This document shows positions 18,314 to 27,385 of a stretch of DNA of 64,000 nt, one piece after another; positions within the stretch are counted from its first letter, which is position 1, and every line of letters begins with the position of its first letter. A program made the position numbers and the translations under genes. The notes below the pieces were generated by a model that was not told the DNA's origin, ran no database searches, and saw only the letters and a list, made by a program, of their open reading frames with translations. The stretch is from Zavarzinia marina (GTDB taxonomy: Bacteria > Pseudomonadota > Alphaproteobacteria > Zavarziniales > Zavarziniaceae): the NCBI RefSeq assembly GCF_021568905.1, contig NZ_JAKGSB010000001.1, positions 248,001-312,000 of the forward strand, read 5' to 3'.

Positions 18314-19156
18314 TCAGGCCGCCTTGCCGGCGTCGGAACCCTTGCCGGCGCGCCGGCGCTGCACCCAGGTCAGGGTGAGCAGGGTCGCCGTGATCACCAC
18401 GATCGAAAGCAGGGTGGTGACCGTGCCGAGGGCATAGAGCACCGGCGTCGTGACACTGGTGGTCATGCCGTAGATCTCGAGCGGCAGGGTGTTGTAGCTG
18501 CCGGTGGTCATCAGGCTGCGGGCGAATTCGTCGTAGGACAGGGTGAAGCCGAACAGGCCGACGCCGATCAGGGACGGCAGCAGGATCGGCACCACGACGT
18601 GGCGCAGCGTCTGCCACGGGCTGGCACCCTGGTCCCGGGCGGCTTCCTCATAGGCCCGGTTGAAGCGGTTGAAGACCGCGAACATGATCAGGAGGCCGAA
18701 GGGCAGGGTCCAGGTCAGATGGGCGCCGAGGGCGGAGGTGATCCAGGTCGGCTCGATGCCGAGCACGTTGAACATCAGGCCGATGCCGAGGCTGACCAGG
18801 ATCGAGGGCACGATCAGGCTGGCGATCGCCATGTAGAAGAGGGGCGTCGCGCCGAAGAAGCGTCGCCGGAAGGCGAGCCCCGCCGCCAGCGAGACGGTGA
18901 CCGTCACCACCGTGACCACAAGCCCGAGGATCAGCGAGCGCGAGATCGAGCCGCCGAAATCGCCCACCGCCTGCTGTTCGAACAGGCGCCCGAACCAATG
19001 CAGCGAGAAGCCGTTCATGGGGAAGGTCAGGCCGCCGTTCTCGCCCTGGAACGACAGGATCATGATGGTGATCGTCGGCCCGTAGAGGAAGAGGACGAAG
19101 AGGCAAAAGAAACCGGCCAGCAGCCAATAGCCGAGGCCCTTGCGTTCACTGCCCAT
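18314..19156 (-). CDS. ABC transporter permease, PotC/PotI type
   Basis: The 280-aa inner-membrane subunit has six hydrophobic segments and the EAA loop EEAARDQGASPWQTLRHVVV (about 183-202), which contacts the ATPase. It belongs to the spermidine/putrescine/opine-type permease family. It begins 2 bp after the stop of the partner permease, so translation is coupled. A polyamine substrate is likely from family membership but other cations or opines are possible. Confidence 0.9.
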   Translation of the reverse strand: MGSERKGLGYWLLAGFFCLFVLFLYGPTITIMILSFQGENGGLTFPMNGFSLHWFGRLFEQQAVGDFGGSISRSLILGLVVTVVTVTVSLAAGLAFRRRFFGATPLFYMAIASLIVPSILVSLGIGLMFNVLGIEPTWITSALGAHLTWTLPFGLLIMFAVFNRFNRAYEEAARDQGASPWQTLRHVVVPILLPSLIGVGLFGFTLSYDEFARSLMTTGSYNTLPLEIYGMTTSVTTPVLYALGTVTTLLSIVVITATLLTLTWVQRRRAGKGSDAGKAA

Positions 19157-19158
19157 GA

Positions 19159-20031
19159 TCAGAGCTCCTTCCGGATGTCGACGACGCGCAGCATGGCCGC
19201 GACCATCATCAGGACGATGATCAGCAGCACCACTGCATTGGCGGCGGCCGCCGGGTATTGCAGCAGGGAAATCTGGTTGGCGATCATCAGTCCGACCGAG
19301 GCGCTCTGCCCGCCGGACATCAGGCGCACGGTGATGAAGTCGCCCATGACCAGGGTGACGACGAAGATCGAGCCGATGAGGATGCCCGACTTGGTCAGCG
19401 GAATGATGACGTTGACCAGGGTCTGGAAGCCGCTGGCGCCATTGTCGCGGGCCGCCTCGATCAGATTGCGGTCGATGCGCATCATCGAATTGAAGATCGG
19501 CACGATCATGAACTGGGCATAGAGATAGACGAAGGTCAGGATCACGCTGAAATCGGAGAACAGCAGGAATTCCAGCGGCTCGTCCGTCAGGCCGAGACCC
19601 ATCAGGGTCTGGTTCATGATGCCGTTCCGCCCGAGGAAGGGGATCCACGAGATCATGCGGATGATGTTCGAGGTCAGGAACGGGATGGTGCAGACGAGGA
19701 ACAGCGCCATCTGCGCGGTCGACGAGCGCACGTGGAAGGCCACGAAATAGGCGACCGTGAAGCCGATGCCCAGGGTAAAGGCCCAGACGAAGGCGGCATA
19801 TTTCAGGGTGTTCAGATAGGTCTTCCAGGTGACGTGGGAACCGAGCAGTTCCTCATAATTGAGGAAGATGAAATCGGGATAGATCATGACGCTGTCGTAG
19901 TCCCAGAAGGACACGATCACGATGGTCAGGATCGGAATGACCAGAAATACCGCCAGCACGAGGCCGAGCGGCGTCGCCTGCAGATAGGGGGCGAGGGCGG
20001 AAAGGCGCAAAGCGGGCTTGGCGGCGGACAT
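19159..20031 (-). CDS. ABC transporter permease, PotB/PotH type
   Basis: The 290-aa first permease of a PotABCD-type importer. It has six membrane segments and the EAA loop LIEAARDNGASGFQTLVNVI (about 202-221). I start at the ATG giving MSAAKPALRLSALAP because a GGGAGTG site lies just upstream. The second permease gene follows after 2 bp. The long periplasmic stretch after the first membrane segment (FWDYDSVMIYPDFIFLNYEE) is typical of PotB relatives. Confidence 0.9.
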   Translation of the reverse strand: MSAAKPALRLSALAPYLQATPLGLVLAVFLVIPILTIVIVSFWDYDSVMIYPDFIFLNYEELLGSHVTWKTYLNTLKYAAFVWAFTLGIGFTVAYFVAFHVRSSTAQMALFLVCTIPFLTSNIIRMISWIPFLGRNGIMNQTLMGLGLTDEPLEFLLFSDFSVILTFVYLYAQFMIVPIFNSMMRIDRNLIEAARDNGASGFQTLVNVIIPLTKSGILIGSIFVVTLVMGDFITVRLMSGGQSASVGLMIANQISLLQYPAAAANAVVLLIIVLMMVAAMLRVVDIRKEL

Positions 20032-20104
20032 CAGGCACTCCCATGCCGCCACGGCGCGGGGCCGTGGCGGTGGCTTTCGGGTAACGGGGTCAGGCGGCCC
20101 TGGA

Positions 20105-21397
20105 TCAGGCGGCGATGAATTCGTTCCACTTGCGGACCATGTAACGGTCCTCGTCCATCACCGAGTTCCAGCAGGCGACGTGGCCCATGCGCTCGTAGAA
20201 CGAACCGCCGTCGCGGACCGCGCCGGCCTTCTCCATGACCTTGCCCTCGGGGTTCAGGATGTCGACGGCGGCGGGCTTGCCCTCCATCCAGAACGCCCAT
20301 TCCTCGGGCGACATGAAGTCCTTGGCGGTGTCGAGAACGGCCGAATAGTAACCCTGGCGGTTCAGATAGGCGCCGCACCAGCCGGACAGGTACCAGTTGA
20401 TGTACTCATAGGCGCAGTCGAGCTCGAGCCCCGACAGATGCGAGGCGATGCCGAGGCCGCCGCCCCAGGCGCGATAGCCTTCCTCGAGCGGCTGATAGAC
20501 GCAGGGGATGCCCTTGGCGCGGACGGCGGCGACGGCCGGCGACCACATGGACTGGATGATCACCTCGCCCGACGCCATCAGGTTCACGCTCTCGTCGAAG
20601 CTCTTCCAGAAGGCGCGGAACTGGCCGGCCTGCTTGGCCTCGGTCAGCACCGCCATGGTCTTGTCGATCTCTTCCTTGGTCATGTTGCCCTTGTCGGCAT
20701 ACTTCATGAGGCCCATGGATTCGCAGACCATGGCGGCGTCCATGATGCCGATCGAGGGGATGTTCAGGATCGAGGCCTTGCCCTTGAAGGCGGGATCCAG
20801 CAGGTCCTTCCAGTTGGCGATCGGCCGCCCGACCAGGTCGGGGCGGATGCCCAGGGTGTCGGCGTTGTAGATGGTCGGGATCAGGGTCATCCACTGGGTC
20901 GGCTCGGACGCGAAGGCCTTCGACTCCGCGCCCTCGACGAAGGTGACGGTGTGGGGCGCGGTGCCCTGGGCGATCTCCGATTCCGGCGTCAGCTTGCCGG
21001 TGGTGAAGATCGGCACGATCTTGTCGTAATACTTGATCTTGGTGACGTCCATCGGCTGCAGGCCGCCGGTCGGGAACACCTTCTTGCAGATCCAGTATTC
21101 GATGTCGGCGACGTCGAACGACTTCGGCTGGGTGACGGCGCGCTGGGTGATGGCGTCGGAATCGAGGGCGGTCATCGCCAGCGAGAAGCCGAGGTCTTCC
21201 TTCACCTTGTCGGCGATGGCATTCAGGTTCGAGACGCCGGTGCCGAACTGGCGCAGCGTGACGTCCTTGATGTTCTGGGCCCAGATGGTCGGAAAGCCGG
21301 TCAGGGCGCCCGAGCCGGCGGCGAGGCCGACGGCGGCGGCGCCGCCCTTGAGGAACGAACGGCGGGTCTTCCCCTTGGTCTTGTTACCCGTGGTCAT
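20105..21397 (-). CDS. Periplasmic solute-binding protein, PotD-like, Tat-exported
   Basis: The 430-aa product has a twin-arginine signal (TRRSFLKGGAAAVGL at about 11-25) followed by a hydrophobic stretch and a cleavage region near IWAQ. The mature part resembles the polyamine/iron-type binding-protein class (bacterial extracellular family 1), with LIPTIYNADTLGIRPDLVG and the later GGGLGIASHL. It is longer than the roughly 350-aa E. coli PotD, and Tat rather than Sec export means it folds before crossing the membrane. The ligand cannot be read from sequence alone. Confidence 0.88.
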   Translation of the reverse strand: MTTGNKTKGKTRRSFLKGGAAAVGLAAGSGALTGFPTIWAQNIKDVTLRQFGTGVSNLNAIADKVKEDLGFSLAMTALDSDAITQRAVTQPKSFDVADIEYWICKKVFPTGGLQPMDVTKIKYYDKIVPIFTTGKLTPESEIAQGTAPHTVTFVEGAESKAFASEPTQWMTLIPTIYNADTLGIRPDLVGRPIANWKDLLDPAFKGKASILNIPSIGIMDAAMVCESMGLMKYADKGNMTKEEIDKTMAVLTEAKQAGQFRAFWKSFDESVNLMASGEVIIQSMWSPAVAAVRAKGIPCVYQPLEEGYRAWGGGLGIASHLSGLELDCAYEYINWYLSGWCGAYLNRQGYYSAVLDTAKDFMSPEEWAFWMEGKPAAVDILNPEGKVMEKAGAVRDGGSFYERMGHVACWNSVMDEDRYMVRKWNEFIAA

Positions 21398-21431
21398 GTC
21401 GTGATCCTTTTCCTGGTCTTAGGCTGCTGGT

Positions 21432-22442
21432 TCAGGCTTGGAGCGGGTGGGCGTGGGTGGCGTTCCAGGTCGCGATGACCCGGTCGCCGATGGCGAGCGG
21501 CTGCTCGTAGAAAGTGGCCTCGTCGACGACGACGTAGAATTCGTCCGAGACCGCGGTGTCGAGGCGCAGATGCACCGAGGTGCCGTGGTATTCCATGGAA
21601 CGCACGATGCCCGAGACCGTGTCGGTCTCGGCCACCACGTCGCCTTCGGGCGCGTGGGTGAGGCCGATGCGGTCCGTGCGCACCGCGACCTGGCCGTCGT
21701 CGACCTTCACCACGTTGTGGCCGCCGATGAAGCGGGCGATGAAGGCGGTGCGCGGCTTGTTGAACACCTGACGGGGCGGTCCGGCCTGCTCGATCTTGCC
21801 GTCCTTCATGATCACGGCGATGTCGGCCAACGCCATGGCCTCGCCCTGGCTGTGGGTGACATGGATGAAGGTGATGCCCAGTTCCGTCTGCAGGCGCTTC
21901 AGTTCCTCGCGCATGCGGTCGCGCAGGAACGGGTCGAGGGCCGAGAGCGGCTCGTCGAGCAGCAGCACGGACGGCCGGGTGATCAGGGCCCGGGCGAGGG
22001 CGACGCGCTGCTGCTGGCCGCCGGAAAGCTGCGCGGGCAGGCGGTCGGCATATTGTTCCATGTGGACGACGGCCAGCATGTCGCGGGCCTGCTTGCGCCG
22101 CTCCTCCTTGGCGACACCCTTCATCTTCAGGCTGAAGGCGACATTGTCGACGCAGTCGAGGTGGGGGAAGAGCGCGTAGCTCTGGAACATCAGCGCCGTG
22201 CCGCGCTTGGCCGGCGGTTCGTCCTCGATCTGACGGTTGCCGATGCGCAGCACGCCGTCGCTGATTCCCTCGTGCCCCGCGATCATGCGGAGCGTCGAGG
22301 TCTTGCCGCAGCCCGACGGGCCGAGAAGGCAGCAATAGGTACCGGCGGGAATCTTCAGGTCGATCGCATCGACCGCGATGGTGTCACCATAGGCTTTGGT
22401 GACCTGAACCAGTTCGACACTGCTGTCGTCGCGAATAGCCAT
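21432..22442 (-). CDS. ABC transporter ATP-binding protein, PotA type
   Basis: The 336-aa energising subunit has Walker A GPSGCGKT, the Q-loop in MFQSYALFPH, signature LSGGQQQR, Walker B LLLDEP and a C-terminal TOBE domain (about 260-336) that helps sense substrate. I start at the ATG giving MAIRDDSSVE, preceded by GGAGAG. It is the first gene of the operon: ATPase, binding protein, two permeases. About 105 bp upstream is a perfect 26-bp palindrome that may control the operon. Confidence 0.92.
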   Translation of the reverse strand: MAIRDDSSVELVQVTKAYGDTIAVDAIDLKIPAGTYCCLLGPSGCGKTSTLRMIAGHEGISDGVLRIGNRQIEDEPPAKRGTALMFQSYALFPHLDCVDNVAFSLKMKGVAKEERRKQARDMLAVVHMEQYADRLPAQLSGGQQQRVALARALITRPSVLLLDEPLSALDPFLRDRMREELKRLQTELGITFIHVTHSQGEAMALADIAVIMKDGKIEQAGPPRQVFNKPRTAFIARFIGGHNVVKVDDGQVAVRTDRIGLTHAPEGDVVAETDTVSGIVRSMEYHGTSVHLRLDTAVSDEFYVVVDEATFYEQPLAIGDRVIATWNATHAHPLQA

Positions 22443-22546
22443 GAGTCTCTCCAGCTTGCCCCGGTTCCGGACACGCACCCGGAACCCCTTGCTTGAGAGA
22501 AATTCTGCAGCGCAAACGGGAATTGTGGCAGCGCCGTAATCGCGGA

Positions 22547-22572
22547 ATCATTTTCAAAAAATTGAAAATGAT
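22547..22572. promoter_or_regulatory. Perfect palindrome upstream of the Pot-type operon
   Basis: ATCATTTTCAA-AAAA-TTGAAAATGAT (22547-22557 and 22562-22572) is an 11-bp perfect inverted repeat, strikingly AT-rich for this genome and flanked by CGCG on both sides. It lies about 105 bp before the ATPase start, on the path of transcription. It could be a repressor operator for the transporter operon. The stem is too A/T-rich and lacks a T-run suited to terminate the upstream gene. Confidence 0.6.
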
Positions 22573-22634
22573 CGCGAATTGGGCGCCTTTTGGTTAACGC
22601 CTGTTTTTTGTGCGATTCGAGCGGCGCGCGCGAG

Positions 22635-23690
22635 TCAGGCGTTCAAATCCTCGCGCCGGCAATCGGGCACTTCGAGGATGAGGTCGGGGCCATAGGCGCC
22701 GCCGGGGGTCTGATAGCCGGGCTGGAACGCGCCGGCGACGACCTTGCCGGCGATCAGCAGGGCGGTCTCGGCGGTCAGGGCATAGGGTTCGATCACGTCC
22801 AGCCGGCTGCGCAGGGTTTCGCCCGCGGCATTGGTCGCCTCGCCCAGCAGGATGGCGCGGGCGGTCTGGCGATGTTTCGCGTCGGGGCCCGCCGGCATCA
22901 GGTTCACCATCTGCTTCAGCAGAAATTGCGCCGGTGCCGTGCCGAGCAGGCGGCGCACGCCGCCCGGCAGGCCCAGCATGCGCGACAGTTCGGGTGTCGA
23001 TTCGAAGAACACCTCGATGTCGGGAATGGCGGTGGTGTGGAAGGCGGTGGCGACATCGCCCCAGGAGATGCCGATGGCATCGACCGGGCCCTTGCCGAAG
23101 TCGATCTTCGTCCGGGGCGTGCCGGCGACTTCCGTCAGGCGGCCGCCGCGCCGGACCATGGTGCCCTTGGCGATCGCCTCGATCGAGGTCTTGGCGGTGC
23201 CGCGCGACATGTTGGAGAGCCCGCTCATGGCGAGGCGCAGGCGGGTCGCGTCCGGCATCCGGCGTTTCATGTGGGCGGCCAGGCAATCCGACGGGACGAC
23301 GTCGAAGCCGACGCCGGGCATCAGCATCACGCCCGCCGCCGCAGCCTTCTCGCCGAGGCCGGCGCAGGTCTCGAAGACATCGATCTCGCCGGTGATGTCC
23401 AGGTAATGCACGCCCTTGGCGATGCAGGCATCGACCATCGGCCGGCTGGTGGCTGAGAAGGGGCCTGCGACATGGAGCACGATGGCGATGCCGTCGAGGA
23501 TGCGCGACAGCGCCGCCGGATCGTTCAGGGGGGCGGCGACATGGGGCAGGCCCAGGGGCGCCGCTACGGCGGCGACGCCGGCTTCGTCGCGTCCCGCGCA
23601 GACGAGGTCGATGCCACGCTTGGCGGCCGCCGCGGCGATCAGGCGCCCGGTATAGCCGGTCGCTCCATAGAGAAGAATCCGCCCGGTCAT
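22635..23690 (-). CDS. Saccharopine dehydrogenase-like NAD(P)-binding protein (trans-acting enoyl reductase-like)
   Basis: The 351-aa product opens with a Rossmann motif, LLYGATGYTGRLIA (about 5-18), and belongs to the saccharopine dehydrogenase NADP-binding family (COG3268), which includes membrane-associated trans-acting enoyl reductases as well as uncharacterised oxidoreductases. The stretch HYLDITGEIDVFETC and PGVGFDVVPSDCLA are family motifs. True lysine-pathway saccharopine dehydrogenases are different, so a lysine role should not be assumed. It is transcribed toward the Pot-type operon but separated from it by 192 bp. Confidence 0.8.
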   Translation of the reverse strand: MTGRILLYGATGYTGRLIAAAAAKRGIDLVCAGRDEAGVAAVAAPLGLPHVAAPLNDPAALSRILDGIAIVLHVAGPFSATSRPMVDACIAKGVHYLDITGEIDVFETCAGLGEKAAAAGVMLMPGVGFDVVPSDCLAAHMKRRMPDATRLRLAMSGLSNMSRGTAKTSIEAIAKGTMVRRGGRLTEVAGTPRTKIDFGKGPVDAIGISWGDVATAFHTTAIPDIEVFFESTPELSRMLGLPGGVRRLLGTAPAQFLLKQMVNLMPAGPDAKHRQTARAILLGEATNAAGETLRSRLDVIEPYALTAETALLIAGKVVAGAFQPGYQTPGGAYGPDLILEVPDCRREDLNA

Positions 23691-23811
23691 GTCTCTCTCC
23701 CCCTATATCGGGCGACCAATAACATGATCGGGGCCGGGCCGCACGAAGGTTGCGTCGCCGGCCCGCGCCGCCGACAATCTCGCCGCGCGGGGGAGTCGCG
23801 CCAGGGGAGAA

Positions 23812-24765
23812 GTGTCCGGCATGATCGACGTCCAGGGATTGTGTTTCGAATATCCGGCCAAACGGGCGCTGGACGAGGTGAGCTTCCGGATCGAGCCCGG
23901 CACGGTGACCGCCCTGGTCGGCCCGAACGGCGCCGGCAAGACGACGCTGCTGCGCTGCCTGTCGACCCTGGAGCCGCCCTATGCCGGGCGCATCCGCCTC
24001 GATGGCATCGACGTCGCCGAGGAGCCGCGCCGGGCCCGTCGCCTGCTCGGCTTCCTCGACGAATTCTTCGGTCTCTACGACGATCTCTCGGTCCTGCAGA
24101 GTCTGCGCTACTGGGCGGCGGCCCATGGCATCGACGATCCGGGCGATGCCGCGGCGCGCGACGTCGCCGCCCGCCTCGGCATCGAGGACCGCCTGTCGGA
24201 ACGCGCCGGCAGCCTGTCGCGGGGCCTGCGACAGCGTCTCGCCATCGCCCAGGTGATCATTCATCGCCCGCGCATCCTGCTGATGGACGAGCCGGCCTCG
24301 GGTCTCGACCCCGAAGCGCGCGCGGGCCTTGCCGAACTCATCCTCGGCCTTCAGGCCGAGGGCATGACGATCGTCGTCTCCTCCCACATCCTGTCGGAGC
24401 TCGAGGACTATTCGAGCCACATGCTGATCGTCGACCGGGGCCGCATCGTCGACCATGCGGCGACCGGCGCGCGTGCCGTGCCCGCCGTGGCCGGTCGGCA
24501 GGTGCGCCTGCGGGTCGTGCTGGCGGAGCCGGTCGCGGGTCTAGAGGACGCCTTGTCGCCGCCGCCCCTCGGCTTCGAGATCGGCGACGTCGTCGCCGAC
24601 GGCGAGGGGCGCATGGCGCGTTTCGAATTCGCCGGCACGCCGCGGGACCAGGCCCGTCTCCTCGAACATCAGATCGCGCAGGGGCTGCCGGTCGCCAGCT
24701 TCGCCGAGGATCATTCGAGCCTCCAGGACCGCTATATCGAGACGCTGAGGAAGGGCCGGTCATGA
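23812..24765 (+). CDS. ABC transporter ATP-binding protein (exporter type)
   Basis: A 317-aa ATPase of the CcmA/YadG class: Walker A GPNGAGKT (about 38-45), signature LSRGLRQRL in place of the canonical LSGGQ, Walker B ILLMDEP, H-loop in VVSSHIL, and a C-terminal domain of about 100 residues. The GTG at 23812 has a GGGGAGA site 5 bp upstream; an ATG at 23821 is the alternative. It overlaps the permease gene by 4 bp. The pair forms a two-gene efflux or membrane-remodelling ABC system; its substrate is unknown. Confidence 0.88.
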   Translation: MSGMIDVQGLCFEYPAKRALDEVSFRIEPGTVTALVGPNGAGKTTLLRCLSTLEPPYAGRIRLDGIDVAEEPRRARRLLGFLDEFFGLYDDLSVLQSLRYWAAAHGIDDPGDAAARDVAARLGIEDRLSERAGSLSRGLRQRLAIAQVIIHRPRILLMDEPASGLDPEARAGLAELILGLQAEGMTIVVSSHILSELEDYSSHMLIVDRGRIVDHAATGARAVPAVAGRQVRLRVVLAEPVAGLEDALSPPPLGFEIGDVVADGEGRMARFEFAGTPRDQARLLEHQIAQGLPVASFAEDHSSLQDRYIETLRKGRS

Positions 24766-26042
24766 GCACCATGAACCCCGAATTCCGCCGCAACCTCTGG
24801 CTCGAACTGACGCCCACCCGTCTCGTCATCATGCCGCTGGTGGTCGGGCTGCTGCTCGCCCTCGGCTGGATGTGGGGCGAGGCGGAGGGACTGTCGGCCG
24901 TGGGGACCACCGCGGGCTGGGTCATCCTGGTGCTGTGGGGGACGCGGCTGGCGGCCGACGGCGTCGCCGCCGAGGTTCAGGGCAAGACCTGGGACAGCCA
25001 GCGCCTGTCGGGCATCGGGCCGGTCGCCATGACCGTGGGCAAGCTGTTCGGCGCCACCGCCTATGCCTGGTTCGGCGGCCTGATGTGCATCGTCGCGATC
25101 TTCGCCGTCGGCGGCATGGCGAGCGATCCGCTGGGGCCGCTCCGCCTTCTGGTCACCGCGCTCTTCGCCCAGGCGGTGGCGCTCTGGTTCACCCTGGTGC
25201 AGGTGCGTCTCGGCACCGGCCTGCGGCGTTTCCAGGTCCTGCTGGCGCAGGTCGTCGGCATCATCGCCTCGGTGCAGCTGACGCCGCTGTTCGAATACGC
25301 GAAGCTGGATATCGGCTGGTACGGCGTGGATTTCCCGGGCGACGGCTTCGCCCTGTTCTTCACCGCGGTCATGACCTTCTGGGCCTGGATCGCCTGCTGG
25401 CGGCTCTTGCGGGCGGATTTCCTCTACCGCAACTGGCCGCTCGCCTTCGTCGCCTTCCTGATCTTCATCGCCGTCTATACGGAAGGCCTGGCGCCCGGGA
25501 CGTTCCCGCGCTTGGAATGGCTGATCTCCGGGGCGATCTCCTATCACCTGATGGTGGCGGCGGTCTGGATCGCCGCCCTGATCGAGCCGAAGAGCGTGGT
25601 GCAGCTTCGCCGTCTCCTGGAGCGCCTGCGGCGGCGCGATCTTTCGGGTTTCCTGTCGGATCTGCCCTGCGCCGTCGCCGGCCTGCCGGTGGTCGTGCTG
25701 GCCGGCCTCTTCACCCTCAGCCAGCAACCGTCGGTCGTGAACCTCGGGCCGCAGCTCCTTGCCGTGTTCCTGTTCCTGATCCGCGACATGCTGCTGGTCC
25801 AATATGTGGTGCTGGGGCCCCGGGCCCGGCGCGGCCATACGGCGGCGGTCATCTATCTGCTGGTGCTCTACGGCCTCGTGCCGGCGCTGCTGCAGGCGGG
25901 CGGCGCGGTCCAACTGATTCCGGCCTTCCTGCCCGCGACGGTGATCAATGCCACCATCGGCGTGATCGGGCCCCTGATCCAGGTCGGGATCTTCGCCTTC
26001 CTGCTGTCGACCCGTCTGGTCGCGCTGCGTGCCAGGGCCTGA
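24762..26042 (+). CDS. ABC transporter permease partner (hydrophobic, about 12 membrane segments)
   Basis: The 426-aa protein is almost entirely hydrophobic, with roughly 12 predicted membrane segments and short charged loops such as RRLLERLRRRDL near residue 285. It begins inside the last codons of the ATPase gene (ATGA), so it is its membrane partner. I cannot assign a substrate; the two-gene arrangement without a periplasmic binding protein points to export. It ends just before a lactone oxidase gene. Confidence 0.8.
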   Translation: MSTMNPEFRRNLWLELTPTRLVIMPLVVGLLLALGWMWGEAEGLSAVGTTAGWVILVLWGTRLAADGVAAEVQGKTWDSQRLSGIGPVAMTVGKLFGATAYAWFGGLMCIVAIFAVGGMASDPLGPLRLLVTALFAQAVALWFTLVQVRLGTGLRRFQVLLAQVVGIIASVQLTPLFEYAKLDIGWYGVDFPGDGFALFFTAVMTFWAWIACWRLLRADFLYRNWPLAFVAFLIFIAVYTEGLAPGTFPRLEWLISGAISYHLMVAAVWIAALIEPKSVVQLRRLLERLRRRDLSGFLSDLPCAVAGLPVVVLAGLFTLSQQPSVVNLGPQLLAVFLFLIRDMLLVQYVVLGPRARRGHTAAVIYLLVLYGLVPALLQAGGAVQLIPAFLPATVINATIGVIGPLIQVGIFAFLLSTRLVALRARA

Positions 26043-26046
26043 CGCC

Positions 26047-27336
26047 GTGGCGGCGGTCTGGCGTAACTGGTCGGGCCTTCAGCGCGCCGCGCCCGCGACC
26101 GTCTTCCGCCCGGTGGAGGAGACGGGCATCGTGGCCGCCGTGCGCGAGGCCGGCGTTCGGGGCTGGAACCTCCGGCCCATCGGCGCGGGCCATTCCTTCA
26201 CGCCGCTCTGCGTGACCGACGGCGCGCAGATCGACCTTTCCGGCCATGCCGGCATCGTCGCGGTCGACGGGGGGCGGGCGACGGTCAGGGCCGGCACCAC
26301 CATTCGGGCGCTCGGCCCGCTGTTGCGCGCCAAGGGGCTCAACCTCGCCAATCAGGGCGACATCGACGCCCAGGCGATCGCGGGCGCGGTCGGCACCGGC
26401 ACCCATGGCACGGGGATCCGCTTCGGCTGCCTGTCGTCCCTGGTCTCGGGCTTTCGCCTGGTCACCGCCACGGGCGAGGTGGTGGACGCGGATGCCGCGG
26501 GCGATCCCGACCTGTTCCAGGCCGGCCGGGTCTCCCTCGGCGTGCTCGGCGTATTCTCGACCCTGACCCTCGATTGCCCGCCCGCCTACAGCCTGCGGGA
26601 GGAGAGCCGGGTGCGCCCGCTCGACGCCGTGGCGACGGAATTCCCCGAGATCGCGGCGGCCCATGACCACGCCGAATTCTTCTGGTTCCCCATGGCCGAT
26701 CAGGTGGTGGTGAAAACCCTGGACCATACCGGCGATGCCCCGTCGGGCGGTCGGCGCCGCCGCGCCGTCAAGGCCATGGTGCTGGAGAATGGCGCGATCT
26801 GGACCATGGGCCGCCTGTCGCGCCTGATGCCGGGCCTGACCGCGCCCCTGTGCCGCCTTTCGGCCGCGCTCGGCGGCGGCGGGGTCCATGTCGATCATGC
26901 GGAGAGGGTTTTTCCCTCGCCCCGCTGGGTGCGCTTCAACGAGATGGAATATGCCGTGCCGGCCGAGCAGGGAATGGACTGCATCGCCGAGATCCGCAAG
27001 TGGTTCCGCCGTACCGGCACGCGCATCTATTTCCCGATCGAATTCCGCCGGGTCGCGGCCGACGACATCTGGCTCAGCCCGTTCCACGGCAGGGACAGCG
27101 CGACGATCGCCGTCCATCGTTTCGCCGGCGAGGATTTCACCGCCTATTTCGAGGCCATGGCGGCGATCTTCGCCAATCACCGGGGAAGGCCCCATTGGGG
27201 CAAGCTGCATTTTCTGAAACGCGCCGACCTCACCCGGCTCTATCCCGAATGGGAGCGTTTCGCCGCTTTACGCTGCCGCCTCGACCCCAAGGGCCTGTTC
27301 CTGAACGACCACCTGCGCGCGATCTTCGAGGGGTGA
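26047..27336 (+). CDS. FAD-linked sugar-1,4-lactone oxidase (D-arabinono/L-gulono-lactone oxidase family)
   Basis: About 429 aa with an N-terminal PCMH-type FAD domain, including IGAGHSFTPL (His in the position that is covalently flavinylated in some relatives), GAVGTGTHGTG, and a C-terminal ALO domain with HWGKLH near the end (about residue 390), the family hallmark. Such enzymes oxidise aldonolactones or alditols. The start is uncertain: GTG 26047 gives MAAVWRNWSG, the family-like N-terminus, while GTG 26029 would overlap the permease gene. The neighbours give no clear pathway. Confidence 0.85.
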   Translation: MAAVWRNWSGLQRAAPATVFRPVEETGIVAAVREAGVRGWNLRPIGAGHSFTPLCVTDGAQIDLSGHAGIVAVDGGRATVRAGTTIRALGPLLRAKGLNLANQGDIDAQAIAGAVGTGTHGTGIRFGCLSSLVSGFRLVTATGEVVDADAAGDPDLFQAGRVSLGVLGVFSTLTLDCPPAYSLREESRVRPLDAVATEFPEIAAAHDHAEFFWFPMADQVVVKTLDHTGDAPSGGRRRRAVKAMVLENGAIWTMGRLSRLMPGLTAPLCRLSAALGGGGVHVDHAERVFPSPRWVRFNEMEYAVPAEQGMDCIAEIRKWFRRTGTRIYFPIEFRRVAADDIWLSPFHGRDSATIAVHRFAGEDFTAYFEAMAAIFANHRGRPHWGKLHFLKRADLTRLYPEWERFAALRCRLDPKGLFLNDHLRAIFEG

Positions 27337-27350
27337 TCCGTTTTTCAAGT

Positions 27351-27378
27351 CGTCATCCCGGCCTGCGCCGGGATGACG
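27351..27378. repeat. Dispersed palindromic repeat (copy 2)
   Basis: CGTCATCCCGGC-CTGC-GCCGGGATGACG, a perfect 12-bp stem between the convergent lactone oxidase and hisI genes. It could work as a bidirectional terminator-like hairpin. Confidence 0.95.
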
Positions 27379-27385
27379 ACCTCTT

